This document shows positions 22,862 to 33,746 of a stretch of 64,000 nucleotides of DNA, one piece after another (positions within the stretch are counted from its first letter, which is position 1; every line of letters begins with the position of its first letter). The translations under genes and the position numbers were made by a program. Under the pieces are notes generated by a model, which was not told the DNA's origin, made no database searches, and saw nothing but the letters and a program-made list of their open reading frames with translations. This DNA comes from Pochonia chlamydosporia 170 (taxonomy: Eukaryota; Ascomycota; Sordariomycetes; Hypocreales; Clavicipitaceae): contig NC_035795.1 in the NCBI RefSeq assembly GCF_001653235.2, positions 1,736,001 to 1,800,000 on the forward strand, given 5' to 3'.

Positions 22862-24418
22862 TTGAGCGTCTGTAGAGATTCGTATCTGCAGTATGAGGTC
22901 TCAGCTCAAAGATTTGGGAAGTAGGAGCAGTAAGAAGACTCAGAGCTGCGAGTGGTCATAGGAATGGATTAGACGCGGTGATGATGTGCCTGTATTCAGA
23001 GTATTCTGGTGGATAGGCCGTGTAAAGGTAGAATAACGTCCCCTTCACGGAGTGTAGCAGATCAAGCATTTGACAACTCAACATGCATGGCCTACAAACT
23101 GGCCATGAGGGTGGTTGAGTTGCCAATACATCATGAGTCTGGTAGCATGTGGCTTTTGTCCCTACCCTCTTGACCCTGTTGATCAATCGCTAACCTGCAC
23201 GTTTGGGGGCGGAATCGTGGCAAGCTGCATCCATCACCTTTGAACCAGGCTGGATGATGCTGCAGATCGGCCACTCACCGTCATATGCGGTGTGATACGG
23301 TGTCTGGCAAGACCGCCCAAAGTCGACTGCATGAACTCTGGTGCTGTCCCAATATACCTACCGGAGTATGGGACCCTAGCAGACTTCAACCCAAAGGTCC
23401 GAGGAAATATAGCATACAGGCTCTGTTTGGCCATTCTTTCGTGGCCTCAATACATATGATTAGGACTCCTAGCCAAACTAGTATATCCTAGGTACAGAGA
23501 GGGTCAAAAGGATTTAAACAACGAAAGGTATCGCCTATCGCGTTGTGTGCTGAGGCATATTGAGCAGTATTAGTGTAAGCTTGGATATGTCCAAATACCT
23601 TTGACCACAGACTGTAGATGTGACTATGACCAGAGCTGCCACAAGTCTAGTAATACCCCGCGGCTTCTGACAGTCCAGCCAACAAGTCGCAGAAATTGGT
23701 TGGGTTGTACAGCATACGATACTGAGACCGTCCTCGGTCAGGTCTTCGCCCGTACCAATAGAAATTGAAGAAAGTACCAGTTGACAGCTCATTAACCTGC
23801 TGATCCTGTTGGTCAGTTTAATTGCTCACTGGAAGGTGTACCCGGCGTAGTATTAGAGGACACCGCAGATTGACGCAGGCGGACACCATGTTGAGTGACC
23901 TTGCCCATGCGGGCAGCAGGGAGGCTCCCAGCACAGTGAGGCAGCCCGATAATCGAGTCATCAAGCAATCCATAGATTTGCTATCGCGGTCGAGACATAT
24001 TTGTTTGGCTTGTTCATCATTCAGCGTGCAAGATGCTGATGCAAGACGACGTCAAAATAGACTTGACGTTGTCTCGGGTGATTTTGGAATGAGGTTGCTG
24101 CGACTGAATAAATGAGGCGTGGATTGGTGACATGGGCCTGGGGAGGGAGGAACCAGACCAAACCACCTGGGCACTCGCAAGCGGCAGCAACCGCCACTAG
24201 CCTCAACATGTACCTACCAAGGTACCTCGTGTGGATCCGCAGGAGCGAACTTGGTTGCACGTTCCTGCTGCAGTGAATTTGATCCCAGACCTCTTCGAAC
24301 CTCACCTCCTCATTCGCGCAACATTCTGCATCTCCGCCCAGACCACTACATACTGTATCCAACGAGAGCACGAGAGCATCCCGGCCTCAGAGTTGTTTGT
24401 CTCTCCTCAACCCTCGCC
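22862..24418. other. intergenic, NLR upstream region
   Basis: About 1.5 kb between the NLR start and a pseudogene. A CCTAGG palindrome lies at 23487-23492. I find no convincing gene; all frames are under 120 codons and unfamiliar. Confidence 0.5.
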
Positions 24419-24849
24419 ATGGCGTCAGCAATTGTCACGCGTTTCAGCCCTGTGTTTTATGCACCGCCATCGGCGGTTCTGGCTTGAAAGACGGCAATTT
24501 TCAAAGCAGGGGCCGGGCGCTATCCCGGTCCAGGAAATTACACAGGATGCTGCTGATCTACCCAAGGGACAGGACAGTTTCGACCGGGAGATACAGCCAA
24601 CCCACACATCGGAAATGTAGGAAAACTGGAAGAGACACCTGAGGTTCGAGTTGAAGCGTTGCGTGTGGGTGAAGATGTTGTCCGTCAGGCTGTCGAGGCG
24701 TTAAAATCGTAGGTCCCTCATGCCATGTGCTTTTTGTTTCAATGTTGCGTTTGTCTTTGGGTCACTTTATTTGATGGCTGACTGGAGATAATGGTGCTCA
24801 TCCTTATGAGGAGCCTGCGTATCACGTTATCAGGTTGGAGGACTTCTAA
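24419..24849 (+). pseudogene. Nif3/YqfO-type small protein, inactivated
   Basis: In a single frame from the ATG at 24419 the translation runs FYAPPSAVLA-stop-KTAIFKAGAGRYPGPGNYTGCC-stop-STQGTGQFRPGDTANPHIG and on to GKLEETPEVRVEALRVGE. After an 86-nt intron-like gap the last exon (24795-24849) reads HPYEEPAYHVIRLEDF and stop. The NPHIG, GKLEE and HPYEEPAY blocks are the signature of the roughly 110-residue YqfO/Nif3 C-terminal-like family found as free-standing small fungal proteins. Two in-frame TGA codons (24485-24487, 24554-24556) interrupt it. The expected acceptor at 24793-24794 is GG rather than AG, although donor GTAGGT (24709) and the phase both fit. A disabled gene copy is the simplest reading. 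Assembly error is possible but would need three errors. Confidence 0.7.
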
Positions 24850-26126
24850 GCATCTCAGCTATGGATTACGGGCTCAGAAATTGGTTGATAGGTTGGCTGA
24901 GACATTTATTGCTGCCTCCTCCACGGTTAAACTACGTAAGTCCATACGGAGTGCTGCATCATGCGTTTGGGGGTGAAATTGCAGTCCTTGGCGGGGTTTT
25001 CCACAAAGCGCGTGTGCTTTTGTGCAAATCGAGCCTTTCTCCCATTTCTTACTTTGTTTATATTGACTACATGTTAGATTGGCAGAATCAGACAGCCGGC
25101 TAGAGGAATATGCTCATGTGAGAGAATACGTATATCCAATGCGTAAACTAAGGCCAAAAAGTGTCACATTCACAACCAACAGATACTGATTTGCTTGCTC
25201 ACTTGTTGAAGGGGGACAAATGCAGCCGTCAGAAGGAGAACCTACTCAGAAGGGCCGTGGGCAATGTCACCATATAGTTGCACCCCAATGCAGATGGTGG
25301 TACAAACGGTTGCTCGACTCTCTTTTTCTCCTTGCCTTGTGTTCCTAATCCCTGCAATGTTATTCAGCCCTCATCAACATGCGCCACGGCGCTTCGCTGC
25401 ATATTATTATCAATGTCTATTTTGGCTGCGGAAGATATGACGGGCTGTGTGACCTGTTGAAGCCTTGGCCATATCGCACCCAGCCGGACACATAGAGAAC
25501 TGGAACTGCGACTGTTCGAACAAGGGGTCCGTGGTAATTTATGTTGTGCTACTTGGAGGGACAAGGCTATTCGCTTCTCCTTTCCTGACTTGTCATATTG
25601 CTGCAACTATACCCAACTGCACTGCTGTCGCATTATTGAGGCCAGCCTCATAGATTATGAAACTACGTTACCTACGAAGCTCAGACAAAACATCACAGAT
25701 GGCGCGTCGATAATGCGGAGCTCCAATACAACTATAACTAACATTTAAACGTTACAGGGGTCTCTCGCATGTTGGGTTTCCGGAGAGAGTTAGAGAAGAG
25801 CGGCGGAAAATATGAATGACAGGAGTAACAGCGTGATGCTTTGCGAAGTACTCTGTACACATTTGCCAAGATGTGAGACATGTCCACACTGTACTTAATG
25901 GACGTCTTGCCTTTGAATTAGAAGACTTTCAGGTTTCGTTTCAGCCAGGACAAGTACAGGTTAGATGGTTAGTCCGCAAGTTATAGCTCATCCCAGGCTA
26001 AGAATTGGTCAACCGATTTGTTGCGTCCCTCCAACCATTGGCTCAGAATAGCGGGCTGGCATTGGGACATAAATTAACTCTTCATCATCGGGCTCTGTTG
26101 AACAGACAAGCACGGATATCGGAGAA
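24850..26126. other. intergenic, moderately AT-rich
   Basis: About 1.3 kb with no supported gene between the pseudogene and the DUF6601-like gene. Frames are short and unfamiliar. The part near 25700-26100 presumably contains the downstream gene's promoter. Confidence 0.5.
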
Positions 26127-27510
26127 ATGGCGACGACAGGTTCAAAAAAACTAGTGAGTAACAACCCGCAACAACCCGCAACGACACTTCACAATCGTGC
26201 ATTTGTGGCATTTGTACACATGGAACAGCCAAATGCACATCAAGGAGGCGGATGCGAGGTTTTCAGCTTATAAAGCAACTATACAACGTTAACCATGGCC
26301 AAAGGAGGCACTGCCTACTCCTTTTGACTGGACTCAGTTCAAAGCTCAGAACCAAACCCCCACCGCAGACGATGGCAAGGGGCCAGTGACAAGCTTCTCG
26401 GACCTCAAAGAAGCCGCAGACTTCTCACATCTCATGCCTGCTGCCACACGCTCTAAAGGCACGTTCCCCCTGAACGGCCAACAATACGTCAACATGGACT
26501 TTATCGAACGCGCCGTACCGACCATGGCTTTTCTTGAAGACGAGCTGAACACGCCGAATCTCAACAAGCTCCATGACGATCTCTGGGTAGCTGGTCGACC
26601 CATGCCCCCTCGACCACTTACTTACCAGCTTGCGGCGTCGCGAAACATCACCGTAATGGAGAGCATGGACCTTCATCTCGTGTGGGAACCGGGTCGCATT
26701 TTTCTGAAACCTCTACCGCGGTATCTCCTCAACTCGACTTTCTGGGCGGAACACCTAGCCTGTGAGGAGGCATTAAGCAACTCCAATGTACCTCAAGGTG
26801 CAGTTTCTCACTCACAACGGCAAACACCACCACATCGGCCGGCCGTTCATACAAATCCGCAAAAGCTCATCTCACAGCACATAAAAGACCCAGCTGAAAC
26901 TCTACGAGATAGAAGAAGGCATCTCTACAGTTCCGCCTACGGATTCCTCCTGTCCTACACGGCGCTCATCCAACATGAAAGCGACTTCCACATCGCCCAA
27001 GCAAACCACCTCGTTCCGTCCGACCTCCCCTGGGACTCGTGGCGACAGCTCTCATTTGCCCTCCTCAAAGACAGCCCCCACGGGATTGCCAGAGTAAACA
27101 AGCGCTACCACTACGGGGAATTACGCCTCGGGCGCCTCAACAAGATCGCCCGCCTGCGCAGCCTCCGCAAATTCAGACTGGCGGGTCTCATGCGCGGCTA
27201 CAAGTTCGAATTTTCCACCTACGGCCAGCAACTGAGCGCGTACCTGGCGCCGATAGTAACTGCCATTGCGTACGTTTTGCTGGTCTTGACTGCCATGCAG
27301 GTTGGGCTGGCGACGGATGAAGCGAAGGAGAACGCAGCATTCCACCGGGCGTCTTGGGGGTTTACTGTGTTTGCGATTGTGGCTCCACTGGGGTTAGTTT
27401 CCTTGGTCTTTGTTCTTGTCTTTGTGTATGTTGTTTATAATGCCCTTGTTACGAAGAGGTTTAAGCGCAAGAGGATGGGATTTTATTCGAACTTGGGGAT
27501 TGGGAACTAA
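26127..27510 (+). CDS. DUF6601-like fungal membrane protein
   Basis: A 27-nt first exon (26127-26153, MATTGSKKL, donor GTGAGT) joins a long exon (26305-27510, acceptor AAAG, branch GTTAAC) to give 410 residues. The long frame has no ATG near its start, so the small first exon is needed to begin it. The family resemblance is in PTPFDW near the start, WVAGRPMPPRPLTYQ, MDLHLVWEPGRIFLKPLPRYLL, YGELRLGRLNKI and the C-terminal pair of membrane spans (about 318-345 and 360-391), the first with LTAMQVGLAT. This matches the pattern I know from DUF6601, a filamentous-fungal family with no known activity. A Gln/His/Pro-rich loop lies near 145-165. Function is unknown; a membrane location is likely. Confidence 0.78.
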
Positions 27511-29072
27511 GGGAGTGAAGAGGTGGCGATTAATGTTTGTCGGGTTGTTCGTAGGAGGGATATGTGAAGGTTTTTGTATCAATAGTAACAATTTCGACTT
27601 GTCCAAATGGTCGAGAGTTCTTTAGATTACCTGTGGGTTAATGGAAAGGAAGTCTTACTCTGGTATGTCTTTGAGGATGGTAGTCTGAGCGATGTCGCCG
27701 TATGCGTGGTTGTATTAATGAGAAGTCAACAATATCGCGCTGCATGAAGTGAGCGGTTCAATTATGCCCACGCACCCGTTTCGTTGACAGAATGCAATGA
27801 GGCTGAGAATGGAAAGGACGCAAATGTATCGCTATTTGTAACATGGGGGTAAGTTGTATTGATTCAGTATACTTAAAAAGGGTCACTGCTCGCAGCTGTC
27901 GGAAAGTGATGGCTGTTGATGGAACAACTTTATAAGTTGGAGTTGGCAGCATCGGCGGGGCATAACTATGCGAAAACGCACTCCTGTGTTTTATCACATG
28001 CACAAGCACTCCCGTTGTATGAAATGACTGAGAGTACTTGACATCTGTTCATATCGCACCATTCGGTCGATTATCCACAGCCACCAAAATTGCTACGCCA
28101 GCCACAGCAGCTATGTAGCAATGAGACAAAAAAAGAAGCTTCAAGACCAGTTTAAAAAAAGAAGAAAAGAAACCCGAGACAAAAGACAGTCACCACTAGG
28201 CAAACCCATCATAGCCAGACACGGCCCCCCAGAAGCGCCAGCGCAGCCGCCGACGTAGCAACATCTCAAAATGCAGTGTCAAAGACAACTCACCAAACCA
28301 GCTCGAGTGGCTGCCACGATCCCAACCCATCACCGCATCCAACCAGACCCAGCCCCGTGAAACCCTGCCAGGCGCTTGCTGCAGAAAAACGTCAACTTTG
28401 CTCAATCGCGCAGGGCAAACGACAAACCACCCCTGTCCCGCACACTTCTTGGCGTCCGCAAAATTGAAGATTGCTCCACAAACCAAGCATTGCCGACATC
28501 CCAGTGCGCCCATCCCGACCTTGTTTTGACGGCCGCCCAACCAATCAAGTGTGCGGCAGCGTCCCAGACCGACCAACTGTGACGCAAAGCTTCCATGACC
28601 CTTGCAACAAGGGACGTGGACGGTCGCTTGCTGTTCATGGTTGATCTTGACGAGATTCAGGCTGTTCTTTGTGTTCCTTTTTTTGTCTTATGCCTTGGTT
28701 TTGGGTATTTTCGTGAGCCCTGTTCACTATTCTTGCAAGGAAGCGTTTGTGGCTGGGGGTTTGATAGGCAGCTTGGTTGGCTGGTGTTCATGCTGTCGTG
28801 AATCGGTGAATCAAGCCGACGTATTGTTTGGGCGAACGACTCACCGTCGAACAGATTAGGTTTCTGTACGTGTACACTGCGTGCGTTATTCACCGGCGCC
28901 GCTGGAAGTATATATGAATGGCTGCCCGCCTGTTTGTCTACTAGCCTGGTGTCGTTTATGCCTAGTCGTTCATTGTTTGACTTTATGTTTTAAGCATCAC
29001 CGGTCCTTACTTTCCAATTTCCAAATAATCCTGTAAAACTACGAAGAAAAAAAAAAGACACTCACCCACACG
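27511..29072. other. intergenic
   Basis: About 1.56 kb. Overlapping small frames on both strands near 28200-28860 show no family features. A purine-rich run (29041-29060) lies immediately upstream of the SUR7-like gene. No gene is supported. Confidence 0.5.
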
Positions 29073-30105
29073 ATGAAGCCAATCGGCCGATTTCTCATAT
29101 TACTGCCCGTGATTCTAGCAGTGGTCAGCTTCGTGCTCTCCATGCTAGCTCTATTCGCGGGCCACAAGCAAGGCTTCATGGAGGACTACGCCGTCGTCAG
29201 GGTAAGTAATTTCCTGCCATAACTCCACGATAAAATTCTGACGTTTATAGCTCAACACCTCCATGGTCGGACACAACCTCCTCGACAAAGTCTCCGATAA
29301 CAAAGGCGGCGACAAGAGCGACAAAAAGGGCGGCCTGCTGGGCGACATCAAAGGCTGGCTGGACGACAAGAAGGGCGACGCAAAGGACAAGATCAACGAT
29401 GTCACGGGCAAGATTGCCGACAAGCTCGCCAAGAAGATTGGCGTGAGGGAGTGGTACTCGCTTCATATTATGGATTCGTGCGAGGGGTATTTCGCGCCGA
29501 ATGCTACTGCGCTGAATGCAGGGCTTAATATTACAAACTGCACTTCCTCGAGTCCGGCTCGTAAGTCACTTCTGCACCTCGACGAAAAGCACGTGTAACT
29601 AATTGAGATGGTAGACCGCCTCAACTTGACAGACATTCTGGACAAGGAACTCAAAGTCGGACCCGCAAAGCTCAACCTCGCTGATATAAACTGGCCGGAC
29701 AGCATCCAAGACGCATTGGACGTGCTCAACGATGCCCTCCTAGGACTGTTCATCATGTACACGCTGGGCGTGGGTTTCAGCGGTCTCTCAGCCCTCGGCG
29801 GCGTAGCGTCCTTTCTCAAACCGGACGCACGGATGCTTAATCTTGTGAATATGTCGATTGCGGTGCTAGGATTTCTGTGCGTGCTGATAGGGAGCATTAT
29901 CGTCACTGTCGCCACGAACAAGGGCGTCAGTAAGGTGAATGATGTGGGTGAGAAGGCGGGGCTTTCTGCGTCGAGAGGCGAGAAGTTCTACATTCTGAGT
30001 TGGATAGCGACGGGGTTTATGGGCATTGTGACGCTTTTCTGGCTGGCTCGTTTTTTTATGGCGAGGAGGCAGAGGGGGAGGCTGAATGAGAAGGTGGTGG
30101 GCTGA
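29073..30105 (+). CDS. SUR7/PalI-family four-TM plasma-membrane protein
   Basis: Exons 29073-29201, 29251-29560 and 29615-30105 (introns of 49 and 54 nt) give 309 residues. The first membrane span is at about 7-29 (FLILLPVILAVVSFVLSMLALF). A long outer loop follows, with a Lys/Asp/Gly-rich stretch (about 50-95) and the family-like DSCEGYFAPNAT...NCT segment. Three more spans lie at roughly 187-212, 225-250 and 272-296, and the tail is basic. SUR7/PalI proteins organise eisosome domains or act in pH sensing at the plasma membrane; which applies here is not decidable. The charged loop (KGGDKSDKKGG-like) is unusually repetitive. It opens a run of cell-surface genes reaching 42.6 kb. Confidence 0.85.
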
Positions 30106-30979
30106 TTCGCATATGAGATTTCCTGTTTACGTTGTGTGGGTGAGGTAATGGGGATAGGGTGTGCTTGAATGAGATTGTCATGGGAAATGTGGCAGAATGA
30201 TATGATACCACTGATTTATGTTATGGATAGATGCGTACAGTCATTACTGTTGTGGTGTGAAGCCATCGCAGATTAGAATAGTTATCGCCTGATGGCTCTG
30301 AGTGCTTGCTGGCCACACTCTAATTTAACAATTTGAGCAAGCAAGATACTGGATTCTTGTGTAAATATCTAGTTGCGTTAGTTGTGTGTTTCGTGCTTTC
30401 AGAACGAGGTACAATGACAGCGACACATTTGACATACATATGCAGTTGGTACTTCTTTTGGAAACAGGATATAACTAGTTTTACATAAACTAGATGTCTC
30501 TCCATTCCAAGCCAGATGTATCGGGCAACACTACCCCAGTTAATATTAAGCCATAAATTTTTTACGTAGACAGTATTGGAAGCGAATCCACTATTCTATC
30601 CTCATCCTATCACTGAAATGTCTATGCCTCAGTCTTGGCTTTTGTTTGCAGACTAGGCACTAATAACTGCCGTTTCCGTTTAGTAAAGGAGTCAACGTCT
30701 TGTCCCAGGGACCACCACATGAGGTCACGGCTTTTATTCCACCGTGAAAATTGTCCGTACTCGCGTATTCTAGTTTCAGCTGCCCTCGACATGTCAGCTC
30801 TCCTCACTTTTAAAAGACGACAAATTACAGCCAGTGATAAGTCGCCGCTTCATGAATACTATGCTGATACCTCCTTCCATTTATGCCATGATGCAGATAT
30901 GTGAGCAGCCGGTTTGCAAAGCGGGGCCACCTAGGCAGCGAAATCTGTGTCATTCTCCGATTATGAGATTCGTGAGGCT

Positions 30980-31332
30980 GGTGAAAGTTGTTTGACAAAT
31001 AACCCCTCTTACTCTTAAAAAAAAGAAAAGATAAGACCCTGCGTCGTTTGCATTCTATTGCCCCATATGCTGGTTTCCGTGTCTTACTTGATCTAACGGC
31101 GGCGAAGACGAAAGGATACTCAACCAGACCTAGGTAGTGTACTACTGAGACCTATGTCATTATTCGACAATGATATTGGCGGGCCTAGTGAAACTTGTTT
31201 AAGCGACTCTTCTCAGTCTGGCTTAAACGATGAGAGCGAGTGTCTTGTTCATTCCATTGCCTATGTGATAGCTTTCACGTGTTCATTGATCGAACAACGG
31301 CAAAGGCGAGAGGATGTTTAATAAGACTGCCT
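30980..31332 (+). repeat. diverged tandem duplication upstream of a secreted-protein gene
   Basis: Copy A (30980-31133) and copy B (31187-31332) share, in order, GTGAAA(G/C)TTGTTT, CATTC(T/C)ATTGCC, a GTGTxxxTTGATC word, AACGGC followed by GGCGAxxxGA(A/G)AGGAT, and AxxAGACT/C. The spacing between matching words is about 199-208 bases, so small indels have accumulated. Copy B ends next to the TATA box of the 31432 gene. Confidence 0.6.
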
Positions 31333-31336
31333 GGCA

Positions 31337-31342
31337 TATATA
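31337..31342 (+). promoter_or_regulatory. TATA box of the secreted-protein gene
   Basis: TATATA within GGCATATATAGACACC lies about 90-95 bases upstream of the ATG at 31432, a typical core-promoter distance. Confidence 0.45.
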
Positions 31343-31431
31343 GACACCATAAGACCTCGTGGTCTGAAAGGATGAAATATATGCGTTTATTGCTCCAGCA
31401 GTAATTTCGCACGCACTTGAATCTCGCCACA

Positions 31432-31852
31432 ATGAAGACCACTATTTTCTTCCCAATTTGCATGAGCGGCCTGGTCGCGGCAGCTCCTCAGGTCCATGTT
31501 GGCCCTGTAAGTGTAAGTACCATGTTTGTTCCATGTCCTTTTTTTGTTGAACTGCGAATGCTAACCGTGTCATAAGGTGGGCGTTGATGCCAACGCATAT
31601 TGTAAAGTTTTCACACAGGAACAATTGCAATCGTGTGCCAAGACCCTCGGCTGGGAGAGGGATCCAGATGAGAATTGTTATGTTCTTACATTGGCGCAAT
31701 GGAGATCGTGTCTAAAGCACCTCGGCTTTGAAATTTATAACCCTCTGCTCCAGCTACGCAGGAAAGCGTGCTGCGATATACGCGATGACGCCGTGAAAAA
31801 TACTCCCCAAGTACCAGGCGGCGTGACGGGACCACCGCCAGGGCAACATTGA
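31432..31852 (+). CDS. small secreted cysteine-rich protein with two internal repeats
   Basis: Exons 31432-31506 and 31577-31852 give 116 residues; a second donor six bases downstream would give 118. The N-terminus (MKTTIFFPICMSGLVAAAP) is a clear signal peptide. The mature part has six Cys. Residues 34-52 and 59-77 are repeats of the form C-x-V-[FL]-T-x2-Q-[LW]-x-S-C-x-K-x-L-G-[WF]-E, each with C-x10-C, followed by a CC pair (90-91) and a short Pro/Gly tail. Small secreted Cys-rich proteins in fungi often act at the host or microbe interface; no target can be inferred. No sequence family is recognised. Confidence 0.75.
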
Positions 31853-32838
31853 AGTCCATGGATGGCGTGGTTGGCTGCGTCATGGCGATGGCAAGGTTGC
31901 TTTGGTGTCGCCTGCGCCTCCGCCGCAATTGGTGCGTGTTGTGCGGACTGGAATATCATCAGCTTGAGCCGTGATCAACCACCACGTATGAGAAGCTCAC
32001 ATCGGTGGTCCCAACTATTCGATACGACGCGCGGAGGTCTAGCCTGAGTGGCATGTGGAATAGGGATTGTATTAATTTTCTGATTTTTGACTTTATTGAA
32101 TAGGACACAGGCTGATACTATATTGGCTTTTTATTTCTGTGAAATTGTGACGAAAGAGCATGTTAATTTTGTATAAAACCGCACAGCACTTCATTGAGCC
32201 AACATCTTCTTTTCCCTACGGAGTACACTAGATCCTGTGATAAAACGGTGGGAACCATTTAGAAGGTTTATCTTGGTTTTCCGTTATCCCTTGACAGGTA
32301 GGTTGTGTACCCAGACATGATTTTCCCGAATGTATCTGGGCGACCGGCGTAGTCCAATCTAAGAATGGAATAGTAGATGCCTGTTCAGAGTCAAAGCAGT
32401 GAAACAGCCAGTGTGCTTTTCATAATTTAATACTATGCCATAGACTCCTCTCATTGTAAATTCATTTGTTTTAATCCCGCCATGCTAGGGAGTATAGCTA
32501 TGGACTACTTTACATCGATGAGTTAGACCATGTGCAATGTTCCCCACAAACCAAAAAGATCAACACAAACTAAACCCCAGATTCACTTTAACACGACAGA
32601 TCCCTCCGCCGCCATGTGCGTCATCCCACAGCCGGTGCTGCATCCCGCCCCGTGCAACACCAAGGTCGCTCTATCATGTGAGATCCCCCAGCAGCGGGGT
32701 TCCAAAGCAATCAACTTATCTCTTATCTCTAACGTTTCACAATCCACCTCAATCTACTCCGTACCCCAGTGTCATCGCCATCACGCCCATTCATACACAA
32801 TCCCACCACAAATGACACCCCCAAACTAAACCTCCAAA
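31853..32838. other. intergenic, upstream of the MscL-like gene
   Basis: About 990 bases. Frames near 32530-32830 on the plus strand are Pro/Thr/His-rich because of a C/A-rich leader and are not thought to be coding. No repeat or RNA gene is seen. Confidence 0.5.
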
Positions 32839-33484
32839 ATGCCCAGCGATGTCGAAAATGGCAACAGCGAAACAGACTCCCTCCTCAACCGAGGCCGCCA
32901 CCGAATGAAGCGCTTCTTCGACGGCTTCGTCGACTTTGCCTTCCAAGGCAACATTCTCCAAATCGCCTTTGGCCTAATGTACTCTCCCCTTTCCCCCATC
33001 ACAATCCCACGCACTGGCCCTAACAAGCGCAGCATCGCCAACATCTTCACCGACCTAATCAAATCCTTCGTCAGCGCGATCCTCATGCCCCCACTGGCAA
33101 TCATCTTCCCCGTCAACAAGAACATCGAGGAGAAATTCGCGGTGCTACGATACGGCGACAACTACAACACCACAACGGGGTACAATACCCTGCGGCAGGC
33201 GCTGGACGATGGCGCCGTGGTGATGGCGTACGGGTCGTTCATCTACCAGGTCGTTTCGTTTGTGATGGTGGGGTTTGCGCTGTACGGGCTGGCGCATGTG
33301 TATACGTTGGTGTCGCATGATCCGATTATAAAGTATACGAAGAAGTGTAAATATTGTAGGAAGCGGATTAATGAAAAGGTGAGTTGTCTTGGTTTGAGGG
33401 GTGTAGGTTTGCTAATGTGTGTAGTGTCTGCGGTGTATTAATTGTACGAGCTGGCAGGATGGGAGGGAGGAGAGGAATTGTTGA
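32839..33484 (+). CDS. MscL-type large-conductance mechanosensitive channel
   Basis: Exons 32839-32978, 33033-33378 and 33425-33484 give 181 residues. The core matches bacterial MscL in order: VDFAFQGNILQIAFGL-(I)IANIF..LIKSFVSAILMPPL (TM1, about 35-68), a periplasmic-type loop, then VMAYGSFIYQVVSFVMVGFALYG (TM2). Intron 1 (54 nt, in frame, branch CTAAC) would insert 18 foreign residues in TM1 if read through; intron 2 is only 46 nt. The final exon adds CLRCINCTSWQDGREERNC, so with CKYC (152-155) the tail has six Cys (152, 155, 163, 166, 169, 181), absent from bacterial MscL. MscL opens under membrane tension to release osmolytes. In the fungal cell it may be plasma-membrane or organellar; the sequence has no obvious targeting peptide. 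Confidence 0.9.
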
Positions 33485-33746
33485 TGAGGTGGTATGGTTT
33501 GCATTTTGAGCGTTCAGTTGGATAGAATTACGTCTTATTTTGAGAAGATCTAGTTTGTAGAAAGTTGTCAAGAAACATATGATCATCCACAACGATTTGA
33601 ACTCCTTCCCTGGCAAATCTACGTCCAAAGTTTTAAGCGGTATTCCCTAAAGTAATCTTCTGAATTATCAATGATATATGACCACACAAATGTTAAATGC
33701 CGGGTATGCTATAGTACAACCTTCAACTTCAAGAACTCCCATCAAC

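Larger units (their letters stand above)
30106..31431. other. intergenic with duplicated promoter block
   Basis: About 1.3 kb, AT-rich in its first half. It contains two diverged copies of a block of roughly 150 bases (30980-31133 and 31187-31332) directly upstream of the small secreted protein gene. No coding region is supported. Confidence 0.55.

Noticed and set aside
24485..24556. Two in-frame TGA codons as selenocysteine sites in the Nif3/YqfO-like gene.
   Set aside because: Selenoprotein machinery is not known in Sordariomycetes, no SECIS-like hairpin was evident, and the intron acceptor is also damaged, so a pseudogene explains all lesions.
24513..24620. Middle frame (GPGAIPVQEITQDAAD...) as evidence for a different gene with frameshifts.
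   Set aside because: The other frame gives the known family blocks without any frameshift; the middle frame is an overlapping shadow.
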